A DNA stretch of 42,834 nucleotides from Actinopolymorpha alba DSM 45243 (lineage in GTDB: Bacteria > Actinomycetota > Actinomycetes > Propionibacteriales > Actinopolymorphaceae). The notes under the pieces were generated by a model that was not told the origin of the DNA, ran no database searches, and worked only from the letters and a program-made list of their open reading frames with translations. A program made the position numbers and the translations under genes. The stretch's first letter is position 1; each line of letters starts with the position of its first letter. This document shows, one piece after another, positions 1 to 8,121 of the stretch. The stretch covers positions 1 through 42,834 of the forward strand of contig NZ_KB892789.1 of NCBI RefSeq assembly GCF_000373925.1, in the 5' to 3' direction.

Positions 1-89
1 TGGGGTGGACACGTGCACAAGGATCTCCGATCCCGCCCTCGCTCAGGTAACCCGGGACTCACTCCGGGTGTCTCACCTCAGCCTGACAA
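1..89 (-). mobile_element. IS3-like element, upstream end with inverted repeat
   Basis: This is the OrfA-proximal end of the element at 42084-42834, reached again at the window start. Its terminal inverted repeat is at 69-89: read outward-in on the minus strand it starts TTGTCA and ends TGAGACA. It pairs with TTGTCA...TGAGACA at 42084-42103 with one extra base in the middle. Bases after 89 (agaggggtc) do not repeat the bases before 42084 (ccggtag), so no target-site duplication is visible. If the window is circular the element is about 745 bp, too short for an intact IS3 member. Confidence 0.7.
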
Positions 90-95
90 AGAGGG
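1..95. repeat. Terminal direct repeat, left copy (95 bp)
   Basis: Bases 1-95 are identical to 42740-42834, base for base, with divergence impossible to assess beyond because the window ends there. The repeat lies in the upstream end of an IS3-like element whose OrfA begins at 42757 on the minus strand. Such an exact overlap is what an assembler leaves when a contig is circular, or when both contig ends run into the same multicopy repeat. No plasmid replication or partition gene is present to favour a real circle. Confidence 0.97.
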
Positions 96-342
96 GTCGA
101 CCCGATCGCCTCTCACACTCCTTACCGGCTGAGCCTTCAAAGCATGCACGTCGCGCCGTGCCGCCGCAGGCAGCCGGAGCGCAGGACTTTGGATGTTTCT
201 CGCGTCCTCATTCATGGCCTCTCCCGTGTAGGTCAGTCCTGAGCAATGCCTTGCCTCGTTGGTAGCGAGCACACGGTTTCGAGAACGTTTCGTTCACGCG
301 GGACGCCTGGCGTCGCTCGGTCCGCCTCGTCGGTCTGCGTCC
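90..342. other. Non-coding stretch between IS end and first gene
   Basis: Short overlapping open frames occur on both strands but none has a ribosome-binding site or recognisable protein. I see no convincing promoter or hairpin. A TTG at 259 would extend the next gene by 28 residues of arginine-rich, low-conviction sequence. Confidence 0.4.
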
Positions 343-1335
343 ATGATCGTCAAGCGCGCACGTCCGCTAGACGACAGTCAGCTTGGGGAAATTTCCGTCG
401 CACTTGCTGTCGCCCGCTTGTACGGTGTCGCGGTGGACGTGTTGGGGATCGATGTCGAGAACTCAATGATTCGACGCTGGGCTGGCTGGCTGGCGCCGGC
501 CTGTCAGCCGTTCTTCTTGACCGCCGCCGAGGTGGTCGAACTCGGGCTCACACCTGACCGCCCGACCCGCGATTTGCCGGCCGAGCTTCGCGATACCTAC
601 GAGGTCTGGAACCTTCCTGAGGGCCTGGAGGTCGTGTGGCTTGACGAGCATGTGTTTCATGCTCAGCCGCGCGAGGTGCGTGCCGCGCTCGTCCGAGCGC
701 AGGTAAGACACGGGCGAGGAGCCGTGCCTACCATCGCCGATTGGGCAGACCTTCTTGATGCACAGGTGCTGCGCGAGCAGGCTGACGGGGCTCGATTCGT
801 CTGGTGGCCGACCCTGGTGGAGCCTCATCTCGATGCCGTCCTCAAGCGCGTTATCAGTGAGTGGCAACTACCCTGCAAGCGCATGTCGGTGTCGGAGGAG
901 ATCTGGCGCACTTCCTCATCCAAACTCCCCCGTGCCCGAGCACTCAGTGGAACCTTCGCCACAGGGAGCAGAGGAAGCTCCTTCGCCAAAGAAGGCGCAA
1001 CATTCTGCTTCGCCACCGTGATGGCGGCAGCAGGTGTCCAGGGCGCCGACGATGAGCCCTTCGAAGCATGGCTCGCCGCTCACTGCACGGTCGGAGGTAG
1101 TGACGATCTGCCGGGAACCGTGCTGGTATGGCGCGACGCCGACGGCAACAACACACATGCGGCGGTCACTCTGGGAGGCGGCTGGGCACTGCATAAACCA
1201 GGTCAGGAATGGCTTAGCCCTCGCCAAGTGCTCACGGTGCGCGACCTCATCGGCCTCGCTCCACCGGCAGTCACACTGCACCGGTACTCCCTGCAGGATG
1301 CCGACGCCCGCACCGCCCTGGACGAGCCAGCCTGA
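343..1335 (+). CDS. Unknown protein with NlpC/P60-like C-terminal region
   Basis: About 330 residues. I do not recognise the N-terminal half, which is soluble and has no signal peptide. The last third has the layout of an NlpC/P60 or CHAP-type papain-like fold: a cysteine in a hydrophobic helix (ATFCFATVMAA), then a strand-like PGTVLVWRD segment, then HAAVTLGGGWALHKPG with a histidine in the position where these folds place the catalytic His. Such domains are usually peptidases or amidases, but intracellular toxin or acyltransferase roles are known too. The ATG at 343 (MIVKRARPLDD) was preferred over TTG 259; neither has a clear Shine-Dalgarno. The gene is isolated, followed convergently by the methyltransferase. 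The fold call is an inference from motif spacing. Confidence 0.55.
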   Translation: MIVKRARPLDDSQLGEISVALAVARLYGVAVDVLGIDVENSMIRRWAGWLAPACQPFFLTAAEVVELGLTPDRPTRDLPAELRDTYEVWNLPEGLEVVWLDEHVFHAQPREVRAALVRAQVRHGRGAVPTIADWADLLDAQVLREQADGARFVWWPTLVEPHLDAVLKRVISEWQLPCKRMSVSEEIWRTSSSKLPRARALSGTFATGSRGSSFAKEGATFCFATVMAAAGVQGADDEPFEAWLAAHCTVGGSDDLPGTVLVWRDADGNNTHAAVTLGGGWALHKPGQEWLSPRQVLTVRDLIGLAPPAVTLHRYSLQDADARTALDEPA

Positions 1336-1380
1336 AAGGCGAAGGTCGGCGGGGCGGCGCTGGGGCGTGAGTCGGGCGCG

Positions 1381-3036
1381 CTAGCCGGCTCGAGCCACGA
1401 ACACCCCCCACGCCAGGTTGCCGGCCCGTCCGCCGTCGACCCAGTGTCGAAGCCCGACCTTCATGCGGCTGAGGTAGTCGTCGCTGATCCGGCCGGAAAG
1501 TTCCTGCTCGCGGCGTTCGGTTTCCTCGAGCACTCGCTGGTAGTGCGTGGACAGGTGCGGGCTGAGGTCCTCGAACTCCACCGGGCTCATTCCGAGACGC
1601 CGCAACTCCCGGTGGTAGAAGCCGGGCGAGGCCATGCTGTCAAGGCGAAGACGCTTCAGGATGGGTACGAGAGCCTCCCGCTGGCAATCGTCGGCCGCCA
1701 TCGGATCAGTAAAGACCAGGTGGCCACCGGGTCTGAGGACGCGGACCGCCTCCTCCAGTACCCGCGTCCGATCGCCGCTGTGCAGCATGGCGTCCTGCGA
1801 CCACACGACGTCGAACTTGCTGTCCTCGAAGGGGAGATCCTCGAACGACCCGTCGACGACCTCGACCATCCCGTCAAGGTCGTGCGCGGCGTTCAGTTTG
1901 CGGTTTCGGGCGTTCTCCACCTCGCTGAGGTTGAGGCAGGTGACCTGACAACCGTGGGTTGCGGCCAGGAGTCGCGCGGCGCCGCCGAAGCCCGCACCCA
2001 GGTCGAGAACCCGAGTGTCCGGAGAAAGCTGCAGCTTCGCGGCCATGCGTTCGACCGTACGCCGGCTCGCGGTCGCGATGCTCTGCGTCTCTCCGTCGTA
2101 GATTCCCACGTGGATATCCTCGCCGCCCCAGATCGTCGCATAGAAGGTGTCGGCGTCTTCGGAGTTGTAATAGTCGCGAGCTGTGTGCACGGCGGTTGAA
2201 TAGGAGTCGGAGATGTCCTCTTCTATGCGGTAGGACTTCTCCGCCACATGGATGAAGAAGTCTGGTTCGCCTTCTGGATGGGTGTCCTGGAAGTCTCCGT
2301 ACGTGTCGATGCGCTGGAATCCCACGTCCCGCATCAGGCGGCGCATGTAGTCCTTGCGCAAGGGATACATGTTGAGGTGATACTGCGAGCGGTCGGGGAA
2401 GGTGTAACGAAATCTGGCGAGCCCGTCGTCGACGTGCTCGGGGTCGACGGACACCTCGTCACCGCAGTAATAGTAGGTGTGACTGTTGGAGTAATCGCCG
2501 TCCAGGAGCGCGTCATAGTTGCGCTGGTCGATGATCAGTATGCCGTCGTGCTTGAGCATGGCATAGAACTCAGCAAGCGCCTTCCGGCGATCGCGTTCGG
2601 AGAAGAGATGGGTGAAGGAGTTTCCCAGGCAGACGATCGCGTCGTACTCCCCATGCACGTCGCGGTTCAGCCAGCGCCAGTCAGCGTGGACGACCCGCAG
2701 GATGTGCCCGCCACGTTTCCGGGCGTTCTCGAAGGCCTTGGCCAGCATGTGGGGACTGCCGTCCGCGCTGACCGTCTCGAATCCCTCATCAAGGAGACGA
2801 ACCGAGTGGAAGCCCGTCCCGGTAGCGACGTCGAGTACGGTCTTTACGCCGCGCGCTTTCAGCTGGTCGATAAAGAATCTCCCCTCGCTTTGCGCACGCT
2901 TGTTCCAGTCGATCAGCTCATCCCACTTTTCGACGAAGCTGGTGACGTACTCCTGCGTGTAGTGGTCGGTGTCCCTTACCTCGATCGGGTTCTCTCCGAA
3001 CTGCTGATGACTCTCAAGTCCTTCGCTCTCGCGCAT
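1381..3036 (-). CDS. Fused glycine/sarcosine and sarcosine/dimethylglycine N-methyltransferase (glycine betaine synthesis)
   Basis: Two SAM-dependent methyltransferases lie in one 551-residue chain. The first has motif I VLDVATGTGFHS at about 67-78 and resembles glycine/sarcosine N-methyltransferase (GSMT). The second has VLDLGAGFGG at about 343-352 and resembles sarcosine/dimethylglycine N-methyltransferase (SDMT). Together they would convert glycine to betaine in three SAM-dependent steps in the cytoplasm, giving an osmoprotectant. GSMT and SDMT are separate in many halophiles; a single fused chain is known from Actinopolyspora halophila, and the length here is similar. The ATG at 3036 (MRESEGLESHQQFGE) follows a GAGAG purine run and is preferred over a longer frame starting at 3159 that adds a low-quality arginine-rich leader. 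The gene is monocistronic and convergent with its left neighbour. Confidence 0.88.
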   Translation of the reverse strand: MRESEGLESHQQFGENPIEVRDTDHYTQEYVTSFVEKWDELIDWNKRAQSEGRFFIDQLKARGVKTVLDVATGTGFHSVRLLDEGFETVSADGSPHMLAKAFENARKRGGHILRVVHADWRWLNRDVHGEYDAIVCLGNSFTHLFSERDRRKALAEFYAMLKHDGILIIDQRNYDALLDGDYSNSHTYYYCGDEVSVDPEHVDDGLARFRYTFPDRSQYHLNMYPLRKDYMRRLMRDVGFQRIDTYGDFQDTHPEGEPDFFIHVAEKSYRIEEDISDSYSTAVHTARDYYNSEDADTFYATIWGGEDIHVGIYDGETQSIATASRRTVERMAAKLQLSPDTRVLDLGAGFGGAARLLAATHGCQVTCLNLSEVENARNRKLNAAHDLDGMVEVVDGSFEDLPFEDSKFDVVWSQDAMLHSGDRTRVLEEAVRVLRPGGHLVFTDPMAADDCQREALVPILKRLRLDSMASPGFYHRELRRLGMSPVEFEDLSPHLSTHYQRVLEETERREQELSGRISDDYLSRMKVGLRHWVDGGRAGNLAWGVFVARAG

Positions 3037-3655
3037 CGAGCTCTCGTGCCGGGCACCGTCGCGTCCGGCGACTGCACGCTGGACAGGATCGGCGGCGGGT
3101 AGCGAAGCGGCCTGCGCTGTTCGTCGGGTTTCGTGGACACTCCTTGCCACGTTATGCACACTCCCAGGGATTTTCGGTGGTCAGATTTTCGGCCGATTCC
3201 AAAGCACGAGCGCAATACCACGCCTGCCGGCATTGGTGAAGGCCGCAAGGGGACACGCGCCGCGGCGGGCGTACTCACACCGATCCGCATGCCGGATGGA
3301 TGCGGGTTGACGGCGGCTGCGCAGTCGTCAGGGGTCGCCATCGACCCCGCGGGCGACCGGCGCCGTTGCCGGTCCGGCGCAGCCGCGAATGGCTTCCGCA
3401 AGGCCGCGCACCGCAAGCCAAGCTATGCGATCTGTGTCCAGCTATCAACACTCCGCCCGAACGGGCCATCGACGGCGGCATCGATCCGGCGCACGTGCGG
3501 GTGGATGGGGTACGCCGGCTCGCTCATCGCTCCCCGAGCGGAACTCCTCGCCTGGGCAGCGACTTCGCGCACCAAGCTCCGGCGGCGGTGAGTAGGGCCG
3601 ACCTCCGGTTCGCTCATGTAGGTTGGCACGAAGCTGCGCGGATCTAACCCTGTGG
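3037..3655. promoter_or_regulatory. Divergent intergenic region upstream of betaine gene and Nudix gene
   Basis: About 620 bp with no supportable gene. It must contain the promoters for both flanking genes. The clearest signal is an AT-richer patch at 3140-3195 with a 9-bp direct repeat GATTTTCGG at 3170-3178 and 3185-3193 (15-bp period), lying about 135-160 bp upstream of the methyltransferase start. Direct repeats of this spacing can be operator half-sites, and osmotic control would be expected for betaine synthesis, but nothing here identifies the factor. The rest (3200-3650) looks featureless. Confidence 0.35.
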
Positions 3656-4165
3656 ATGATGGAGGACGGCTTGCCGAGTGAGACCTTGGTGCTGCCCAAC
3701 GTGTACGGCTTGATCAAGCGTCGTGATGAAGGCGGTGTGCTGATCCAGCGACGGTGGAAGCCACAGACGGATCCGGACAACCTCGGCAAGTGGGAGCTGC
3801 CAGGCGGCAAGTGGCGTGCCGACGAGTCGGCGCAGGACTGCTTGCGGCGCGAGCTGCAGGAAGAGTGTGGCATCGATGTCAGCTCAATCGAGGGCTTGTT
3901 CGCGCAGCACGAGCACTTGGGCCAGCGGGTCGAGACATCCTCGCCGACTCTGGTGGTTCAGATGCTGATCGGGTCGTACCCCTCGGTCCTGGTGGTGTAC
4001 TCCGGCTTCTCCGAGGAGCAACCGGCCTCACGAGGTGATGGTGCACGGGACGCCACCTTCATGGACGTATCCGAGCTGAAGAGCGCCCTACGGCAGCATC
4101 CGGACACCTTCACCGCCCTGTCATTTGCTGCACTGACAGAGCTTTTGTCACGAGAACTGCTGTAG
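3656..4165 (+). CDS. Nudix hydrolase
   Basis: A 169-residue protein with a full Nudix box at about 51-73: a Gly, then Glu after five residues, then RELQEECGI, which is the GX5EX7REUXEEXGU pattern. Members hydrolyse nucleoside diphosphates linked to another group, such as oxidised dNTPs, NDP-sugars or NADH, using Mg2+ held by the REUXEE glutamates. The sequence around the box (KWELPGGK) is typical of MutT-like enzymes, but substrate cannot be told. The ATG at 3656 is followed by another in frame at 3659 and preceded by GTG 3652; upstream purines are weak. It is 40 bp ahead of a nucleotidyltransferase on the same strand, so the two may be co-transcribed. Confidence 0.85.
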   Translation: MMEDGLPSETLVLPNVYGLIKRRDEGGVLIQRRWKPQTDPDNLGKWELPGGKWRADESAQDCLRRELQEECGIDVSSIEGLFAQHEHLGQRVETSSPTLVVQMLIGSYPSVLVVYSGFSEEQPASRGDGARDATFMDVSELKSALRQHPDTFTALSFAALTELLSRELL

Positions 4166-4205
4166 CGAAGAGGTCACCCAGCCGTCGCCGTGCTCTACTT
4201 CGGGG

Positions 4206-5162
4206 ATGGATGATCGCCTACCGGATCCCACGCAGGCGGCGAGTTGGCGGCGTACCGCCGTGCAACCCGTCCTCGAGGCGTATGCCGCTTCCGCAGTGGT
4301 CGACGCCGTGATGCTGAGCGGTTCCACCGCCCGCGGTGACGCTGACCGCTGGTCCGACACGGAGGTCGGTGTGTTCTGGTCCCGGCCGCCGACGGCCAGA
4401 GAACGCGCCGCGGTCGCTGAGGCGGCACGCGCGGTTGACATCCGTATGGTGACCGGCGAAGACGCGAACCCACCTTGGTACGACCACATCTACCTCGGCG
4501 TCGGACGGCCGGACGGGCTGATGGTCGAAGTCGTACACACGTTGACGAAAGTGGTCGACGACACCCTCGACAGCGTGCTGAGATCCTGCGAACCCGACCC
4601 GCCCGGCCTCGACGCCATCAAGGGAATCGTCGACGGCGCCGAGGTCAGCGGCGCAGGAGCGGACGTCGTAGCCCGCTGGAAGGCACGCGCGGCCACATAT
4701 CCGCGCGGCCTCGCGATCGCTGTCGTCCAACGGGACGGCGCGATCGAACAGTTCTGGCGTTGGCGCATGCTCGTCGAACGCGACAATCCGCTCTTGCTCG
4801 CGCGCGAGTTCAGCCGGATCGCGAGCCAGCTGCTCAACGTCCTGCACGCGCTGAACGGTCGCTACTGCGGACACCCGTCGGCGTTCAAACGCCTCGACGC
4901 GCTGGAGAACGAACTGACGATCGCGCCGCGCGGGCTCGCAGCTCGACTGCGTTCGGCATTCACACTGCCCGCGGCGGAGGGCGCGGCGGTGCTACGCGAT
5001 CTGGTTGAAGAGACATACGACCTGGTGGAGCTCCACCTGCCCGAAGTGGACGTCGAGCGGCTGCGCACGTTGTTCCGGTCCGACCGCAGGCCGCTCGAAA
5101 CACTACCCACGACCTTCAGGGCCGGTACGCACCACGTGCCGATCTCGCCGACCGGCTGCTGA
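4206..5162 (+). CDS. Pol-beta-type nucleotidyltransferase domain protein
   Basis: A 318-residue protein with an N-terminal nucleotidyltransferase core. The segment GSTARGDADRWSDTEVGVF (residues about 38-56) matches the GS...DxD signature of DNA polymerase beta-type nucleotidyltransferases, except that the second acid is Glu (DTE). The rest is helical and resembles the C-terminal part of streptomycin adenylyltransferase-like or DUF4037-like proteins, which transfer a nucleotide to a small molecule or protein. Known relatives include aminoglycoside nucleotidyltransferases and MNT antitoxins; no HEPN partner gene is adjacent, so a toxin-antitoxin role is not supported. It follows the Nudix gene by 40 bp. 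Confidence 0.7.
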   Translation: MDDRLPDPTQAASWRRTAVQPVLEAYAASAVVDAVMLSGSTARGDADRWSDTEVGVFWSRPPTARERAAVAEAARAVDIRMVTGEDANPPWYDHIYLGVGRPDGLMVEVVHTLTKVVDDTLDSVLRSCEPDPPGLDAIKGIVDGAEVSGAGADVVARWKARAATYPRGLAIAVVQRDGAIEQFWRWRMLVERDNPLLLAREFSRIASQLLNVLHALNGRYCGHPSAFKRLDALENELTIAPRGLAARLRSAFTLPAAEGAAVLRDLVEETYDLVELHLPEVDVERLRTLFRSDRRPLETLPTTFRAGTHHVPISPTGC

Positions 5163-5301
5163 CCGATGCGCCGCGCAGGTTTTGCCGGTGAACGCTTCGC
5201 CTCGGCGCACGCGGTCGACCCGACGCAGGCGTACGCTGTCCTGCGCCCTCACCGATGAAGATCGAGAGTGGCGCCGCTGACCAGCAGGTACTGGAGGTTG
5301 C

Positions 5302-5487
5302 ATGAGCGAGTCGACTGTGCCGGAGCTAAGGTGCCCGCTCTGCGGATGTACGCAGTTCCAGCGCGAAGAGTCCCGCAGTGACTCACGGTGGGGCTTCACG
5401 AGCCACCGGATGACGCTGCTGATCTGCGAGCGCTGCCGCTACATTCTGCATTTCTACGACAACCACTCGATCTTCGACTTCGACTAG
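5302..5487 (+). CDS. Small zinc-ribbon protein
   Basis: A 61-residue protein with two CxxC knuckles, CPLCGC near residue 11 and CERCRY near residue 43, spaced as in a zinc ribbon, and an acidic tail ending SIFDFD. A good GGAGG Shine-Dalgarno lies about 6 bases before the ATG, which together with the conserved cysteines makes this a real gene despite its size. Zinc ribbons of this kind often bind nucleic acid or a protein partner; no specific family is recognised. It is the last plus-strand gene before the convergent hairpin. Confidence 0.65.
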   Translation: MSESTVPELRCPLCGCTQFQREESRSDSRWGFTSHRMTLLICERCRYILHFYDNHSIFDFD

Positions 5488-5537
5488 TAGTCCCCTCGTG
5501 GGTAAGGGCTCGGACCTGCCTGGTACCTCCCCGGTTG

Positions 5538-5601
5538 TTGAGTTGGGTCCGAAACTGTAGACTCCGCGGCCTTCGGTCTACACTTTTAGGACCCAACTCA
5601 A
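5538..5601. terminator. Long hairpin, probable bidirectional terminator
   Basis: Outer arms TTGAGTTGGGTCC (5538-5550) and GGACCCAACTCAA (5589-5601) are perfectly complementary over 13 bp. Inner arms TGTAGAC (5556-5562) and GTCTACA (5576-5582) pair too, with a GAAA/TTTT segment between that is largely paired, and a GC-rich loop containing CCGCGG. It lies 50 bp after the zinc-ribbon stop and 32 bp after the mmsA stop, between convergent genes, so it can stop transcription from both sides. It would close the 15-gene operon on the minus strand. Confidence 0.8.
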
Positions 5602-5632
5602 AGCTGGCTCAACCAAGAGTGGGTAGCGGTCG

Positions 5633-7165
5633 TTAGTTGGCGGGAAATCCCATACTGATCTGGCTCTCATTCGCCTCGGGCCACCTGCTCGTGACGACTT
5701 TCCGGCGGGTGTAGAAATTGAAGCTCTCTGGACCGTAGATGTGCGTGTCGCCGAAGAGGGAGTTCTTCCAGCCACCGAATGAGAACGCACCGATCGGAAC
5801 GGGGATCGGCACGTTGACCCCCACCATGCCGACTTCGATATCGAACTCGAACTCCCGCGCGGTCTTTCCGTCACGGGTGAAGATCGCCACTCCGTTGGCG
5901 TACTCATTACTGTTGATGAGCGAGACGGCCTCGTCGTAGCTCGCCACCCGGGCGATCGAAAGCACCGGCCCGAAGATCTCCTCGTCATAGACGCGCATTC
6001 CGGGGACGACCTTGTCGATCAGCGACGGACCGATGAAGAAGCCGTCACCGTCGAACCGGAGCTGCCGCCCGTCAACGACGACGCTCGCACCCTCGGCGGG
6101 CGCACCCTCGACGAAACCGGCGACCCGGTCCCGCGCCTCCTGGGTGATCAAAGGCCCCATCTCAGTGGCCGGGTCCGCACCGTCACCCACGTGAAGCGCG
6201 CCGAGCCGGTCCGTGATCTTGGCGATGAGCGGATCGGCGACGTCGCCGACCGCGACGAGGACGGACACGGCCATGCAGCGCTCGCCGGCCGAGCCGTACG
6301 CGGCGGAGACGGCAGCGTCAGCCGCGGCGTCCAGGTCGGCGTCGGGCATCACCACCATGTGGTTCTTCGCCCCACCGAGGGCCTGGACCCGCTTTCCGTT
6401 GGCGGCCGCCCGCGCGTAGATGTACTTCGCGATCGGCGTCGACCCGACGAAGGAAGCGGCTCTCACCACGGGATCGTCGAGCAGGGCATCCACCGCCTCC
6501 TTGTCCCCGTGAACGACGTTGAGGATCCCGTCGGGCAACCCGGACTCGGCGAACGCCTTGGCGATCCACACCGCGGCGGACGGATCCCGCTCAGACGGCT
6601 TGAGGATGACCGCGTTCCCCGCCGCGATCGCGGTCGTGACCATCCACAGCGGAACCATCGCCGGGAAGTTGAACGGCGTGATGCATGCGACTACCCCAAG
6701 CGGCTGCTTGACCTGATGTACGTCGACACCGGTGGCAACCTGCTCGGAGTACTCCCCCTTCAGGTGGTGAAGGAGCCCCGCACAGAACTCGACGTTCTCC
6801 AGACCGCGCGCGATCTCCCCTGCCGCGTCAGGAACGGTCTTGCCGTGCTCCGCGGTGATGATGCGGGCGAGCTCGTCGCCGCGCTCGCGGAGGATCCGGT
6901 GCAACTCGAACAGCACCTTGGCCCGCTTGGCCAGCCCGGTCCGGCGCCAACCCGGTTGGGCCGCCTCCGCGACCCGAACCGCCTCGTGCACGAACTCCGC
7001 GGTGGCGAGTGGCACGTGCTTCGTCTGCCGCCCGGTCGCCGGGTTGTGGACAGCACCCATCCGGGTTGCTTCGCGTGCCTCCCGTCCGCCCACAAGGTGC
7101 GGGATCACGGCGAGTGTCGCGGGATCGGTGGCCCGTCCACCGGCTTCCAGTGACGTGTCGGTCAT
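5633..7165 (-). CDS. mmsA: CoA-acylating methylmalonate-semialdehyde dehydrogenase
   Basis: A full-length 510-residue aldehyde dehydrogenase-fold enzyme. The catalytic Cys is about 297 in GERCMA. The segment ALGGAKNHMVV has Asn where ordinary ALDHs have the general-base Glu, a hallmark of the methylmalonate/malonate-semialdehyde group (MmsA, IolA), as is the PIPVPIGAFSFGGWK segment near the C-terminus. The family oxidises methylmalonate semialdehyde to propionyl-CoA, or malonate semialdehyde to acetyl-CoA, with NAD+ and CoA and loss of CO2. It has a strong GGAGGAG site before ATG 7165 and is the last gene of the operon, 14 bp after the oxidoreductase. In this context it probably handles a C3-C4 semialdehyde released by the pathway rather than valine or inositol breakdown. 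Confidence 0.92.
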   Translation of the reverse strand: MTDTSLEAGGRATDPATLAVIPHLVGGREAREATRMGAVHNPATGRQTKHVPLATAEFVHEAVRVAEAAQPGWRRTGLAKRAKVLFELHRILRERGDELARIITAEHGKTVPDAAGEIARGLENVEFCAGLLHHLKGEYSEQVATGVDVHQVKQPLGVVACITPFNFPAMVPLWMVTTAIAAGNAVILKPSERDPSAAVWIAKAFAESGLPDGILNVVHGDKEAVDALLDDPVVRAASFVGSTPIAKYIYARAAANGKRVQALGGAKNHMVVMPDADLDAAADAAVSAAYGSAGERCMAVSVLVAVGDVADPLIAKITDRLGALHVGDGADPATEMGPLITQEARDRVAGFVEGAPAEGASVVVDGRQLRFDGDGFFIGPSLIDKVVPGMRVYDEEIFGPVLSIARVASYDEAVSLINSNEYANGVAIFTRDGKTAREFEFDIEVGMVGVNVPIPVPIGAFSFGGWKNSLFGDTHIYGPESFNFYTRRKVVTSRWPEANESQISMGFPAN

Positions 7166-7179
7166 CTTCTCCTCCTCGG

Positions 7180-8121
7180 TTAGCTGGTGGGTACCGGGCC
7201 GGTGGTGCGGAGCACGACCTTGCCGCGAACGTGACCCTGGAGCAGGTGACGGTAAGCCGCCCGCACCTCGTCGAGTTCGTACGTCGCGTCGATCGGTAGC
7301 ACCAGGCGACCCGCGGCGATGTCCTCGGCGACCACCCGCACCGCCGCGGGTTCAGTCGCGCGACGGCCGACCGAGAGCACGCCGTAGGACGCGGCCAGGT
7401 CGGCGTCGATGATGGCGTTGACGCGCTGCGGTGGAACACCGAGCGCCAGGGCCTGCTCGATGTCATCAGCACCGCGGGTGGCGAAGACGGCCGAGAGACC
7501 ACCGGGCGCGAGCGTTCGCAGCCGATCAGCCAGCTGTGGGCCGTACTCGACCGGCTCGACGCCGAGGGCACGCAGGTAGTCGTGGTTTCGAACGCTGGCA
7601 CTGCCAAGGACCCGGGCACCGGTCGCCCGGGTCAGCTGGACGGCAAGGATCCCGACCCCTCCGGCGGCGCCGCTCACGTAGACGGTGTCTACGGAGGTGA
7701 GCCGGAGAGCCGCCACGCCAGCCAAGGCGGTCCGGCCGGCGATGTCGAGCGCCCCGGCCACCTCGACACCCAGTCCTGGGGGCACGGGGTTGAGGGTGCT
7801 GAGGTCATCGATGATCAGGTGGTCGGCCTGAGCACGCAGCCGCGCCCCGCCATACACCAGGTCTCCGACGGCGACACCCTCGACGCCGGCACCGACCTGA
7901 TCGATCACCCCGGCGAAGTCGTTGCCCATGCCGGCGGGCACGCGCACCCCGAAGCGGTCGGCTATCGGCCCGCCGGCGAGGATCTTCGCGTCGACCGGAT
8001 TGAGCCCGGCGACGAGCACCCGGACGCGTACCTGACCGGATCCGACCGTCGGTGCGCGGCCCGTCTCGACGGTCAGCGCGTCGACCCCGCCGAAGCGATC
8101 GAAGATGACTCGACGCGACAT
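7180..8121 (-). CDS. Zinc-free MDR oxidoreductase (quinone reductase-like)
   Basis: A 313-residue medium-chain dehydrogenase/reductase of the zinc-less branch. It has the GroES-like N-terminal half (GMGNDFAGVIDQVGAGV) and a Rossmann half with SGAAGGVGILAVQL (about 150-163), the NADP(H)-binding AxxGxxG-type loop of quinone oxidoreductases and enoyl reductases. None of the zinc ligands of alcohol dehydrogenases are in place. It likely reduces or oxidises an enoyl or quinone-like intermediate with NADPH. Its ATG is immediately next to the thiolase stop (8121/8122), so translation is coupled. Substrate is not inferable. Confidence 0.85.
   Translation of the reverse strand: MSRRVIFDRFGGVDALTVETGRAPTVGSGQVRVRVLVAGLNPVDAKILAGGPIADRFGVRVPAGMGNDFAGVIDQVGAGVEGVAVGDLVYGGARLRAQADHLIIDDLSTLNPVPPGLGVEVAGALDIAGRTALAGVAALRLTSVDTVYVSGAAGGVGILAVQLTRATGARVLGSASVRNHDYLRALGVEPVEYGPQLADRLRTLAPGGLSAVFATRGADDIEQALALGVPPQRVNAIIDADLAASYGVLSVGRRATEPAAVRVVAEDIAAGRLVLPIDATYELDEVRAAYRHLLQGHVRGKVVLRTTGPVPTS

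Noticed and set aside
3275-3629. Small open frames in the 3.2-3.6 kb gap
   Set aside because: Several overlapping frames on both strands, all arginine/proline-rich, none with a ribosome site or recognisable motif.
4206-5162. MNT-HEPN toxin-antitoxin pair
   Set aside because: The nucleotidyltransferase is larger than MNT antitoxins and no HEPN gene is adjacent; the Nudix and zinc-ribbon neighbours do not fit.
6191-7153. 320-residue open frame antisense to mmsA
   Set aside because: Arginine- and glycine-rich shadow frame without a ribosome site; mmsA is unambiguous.
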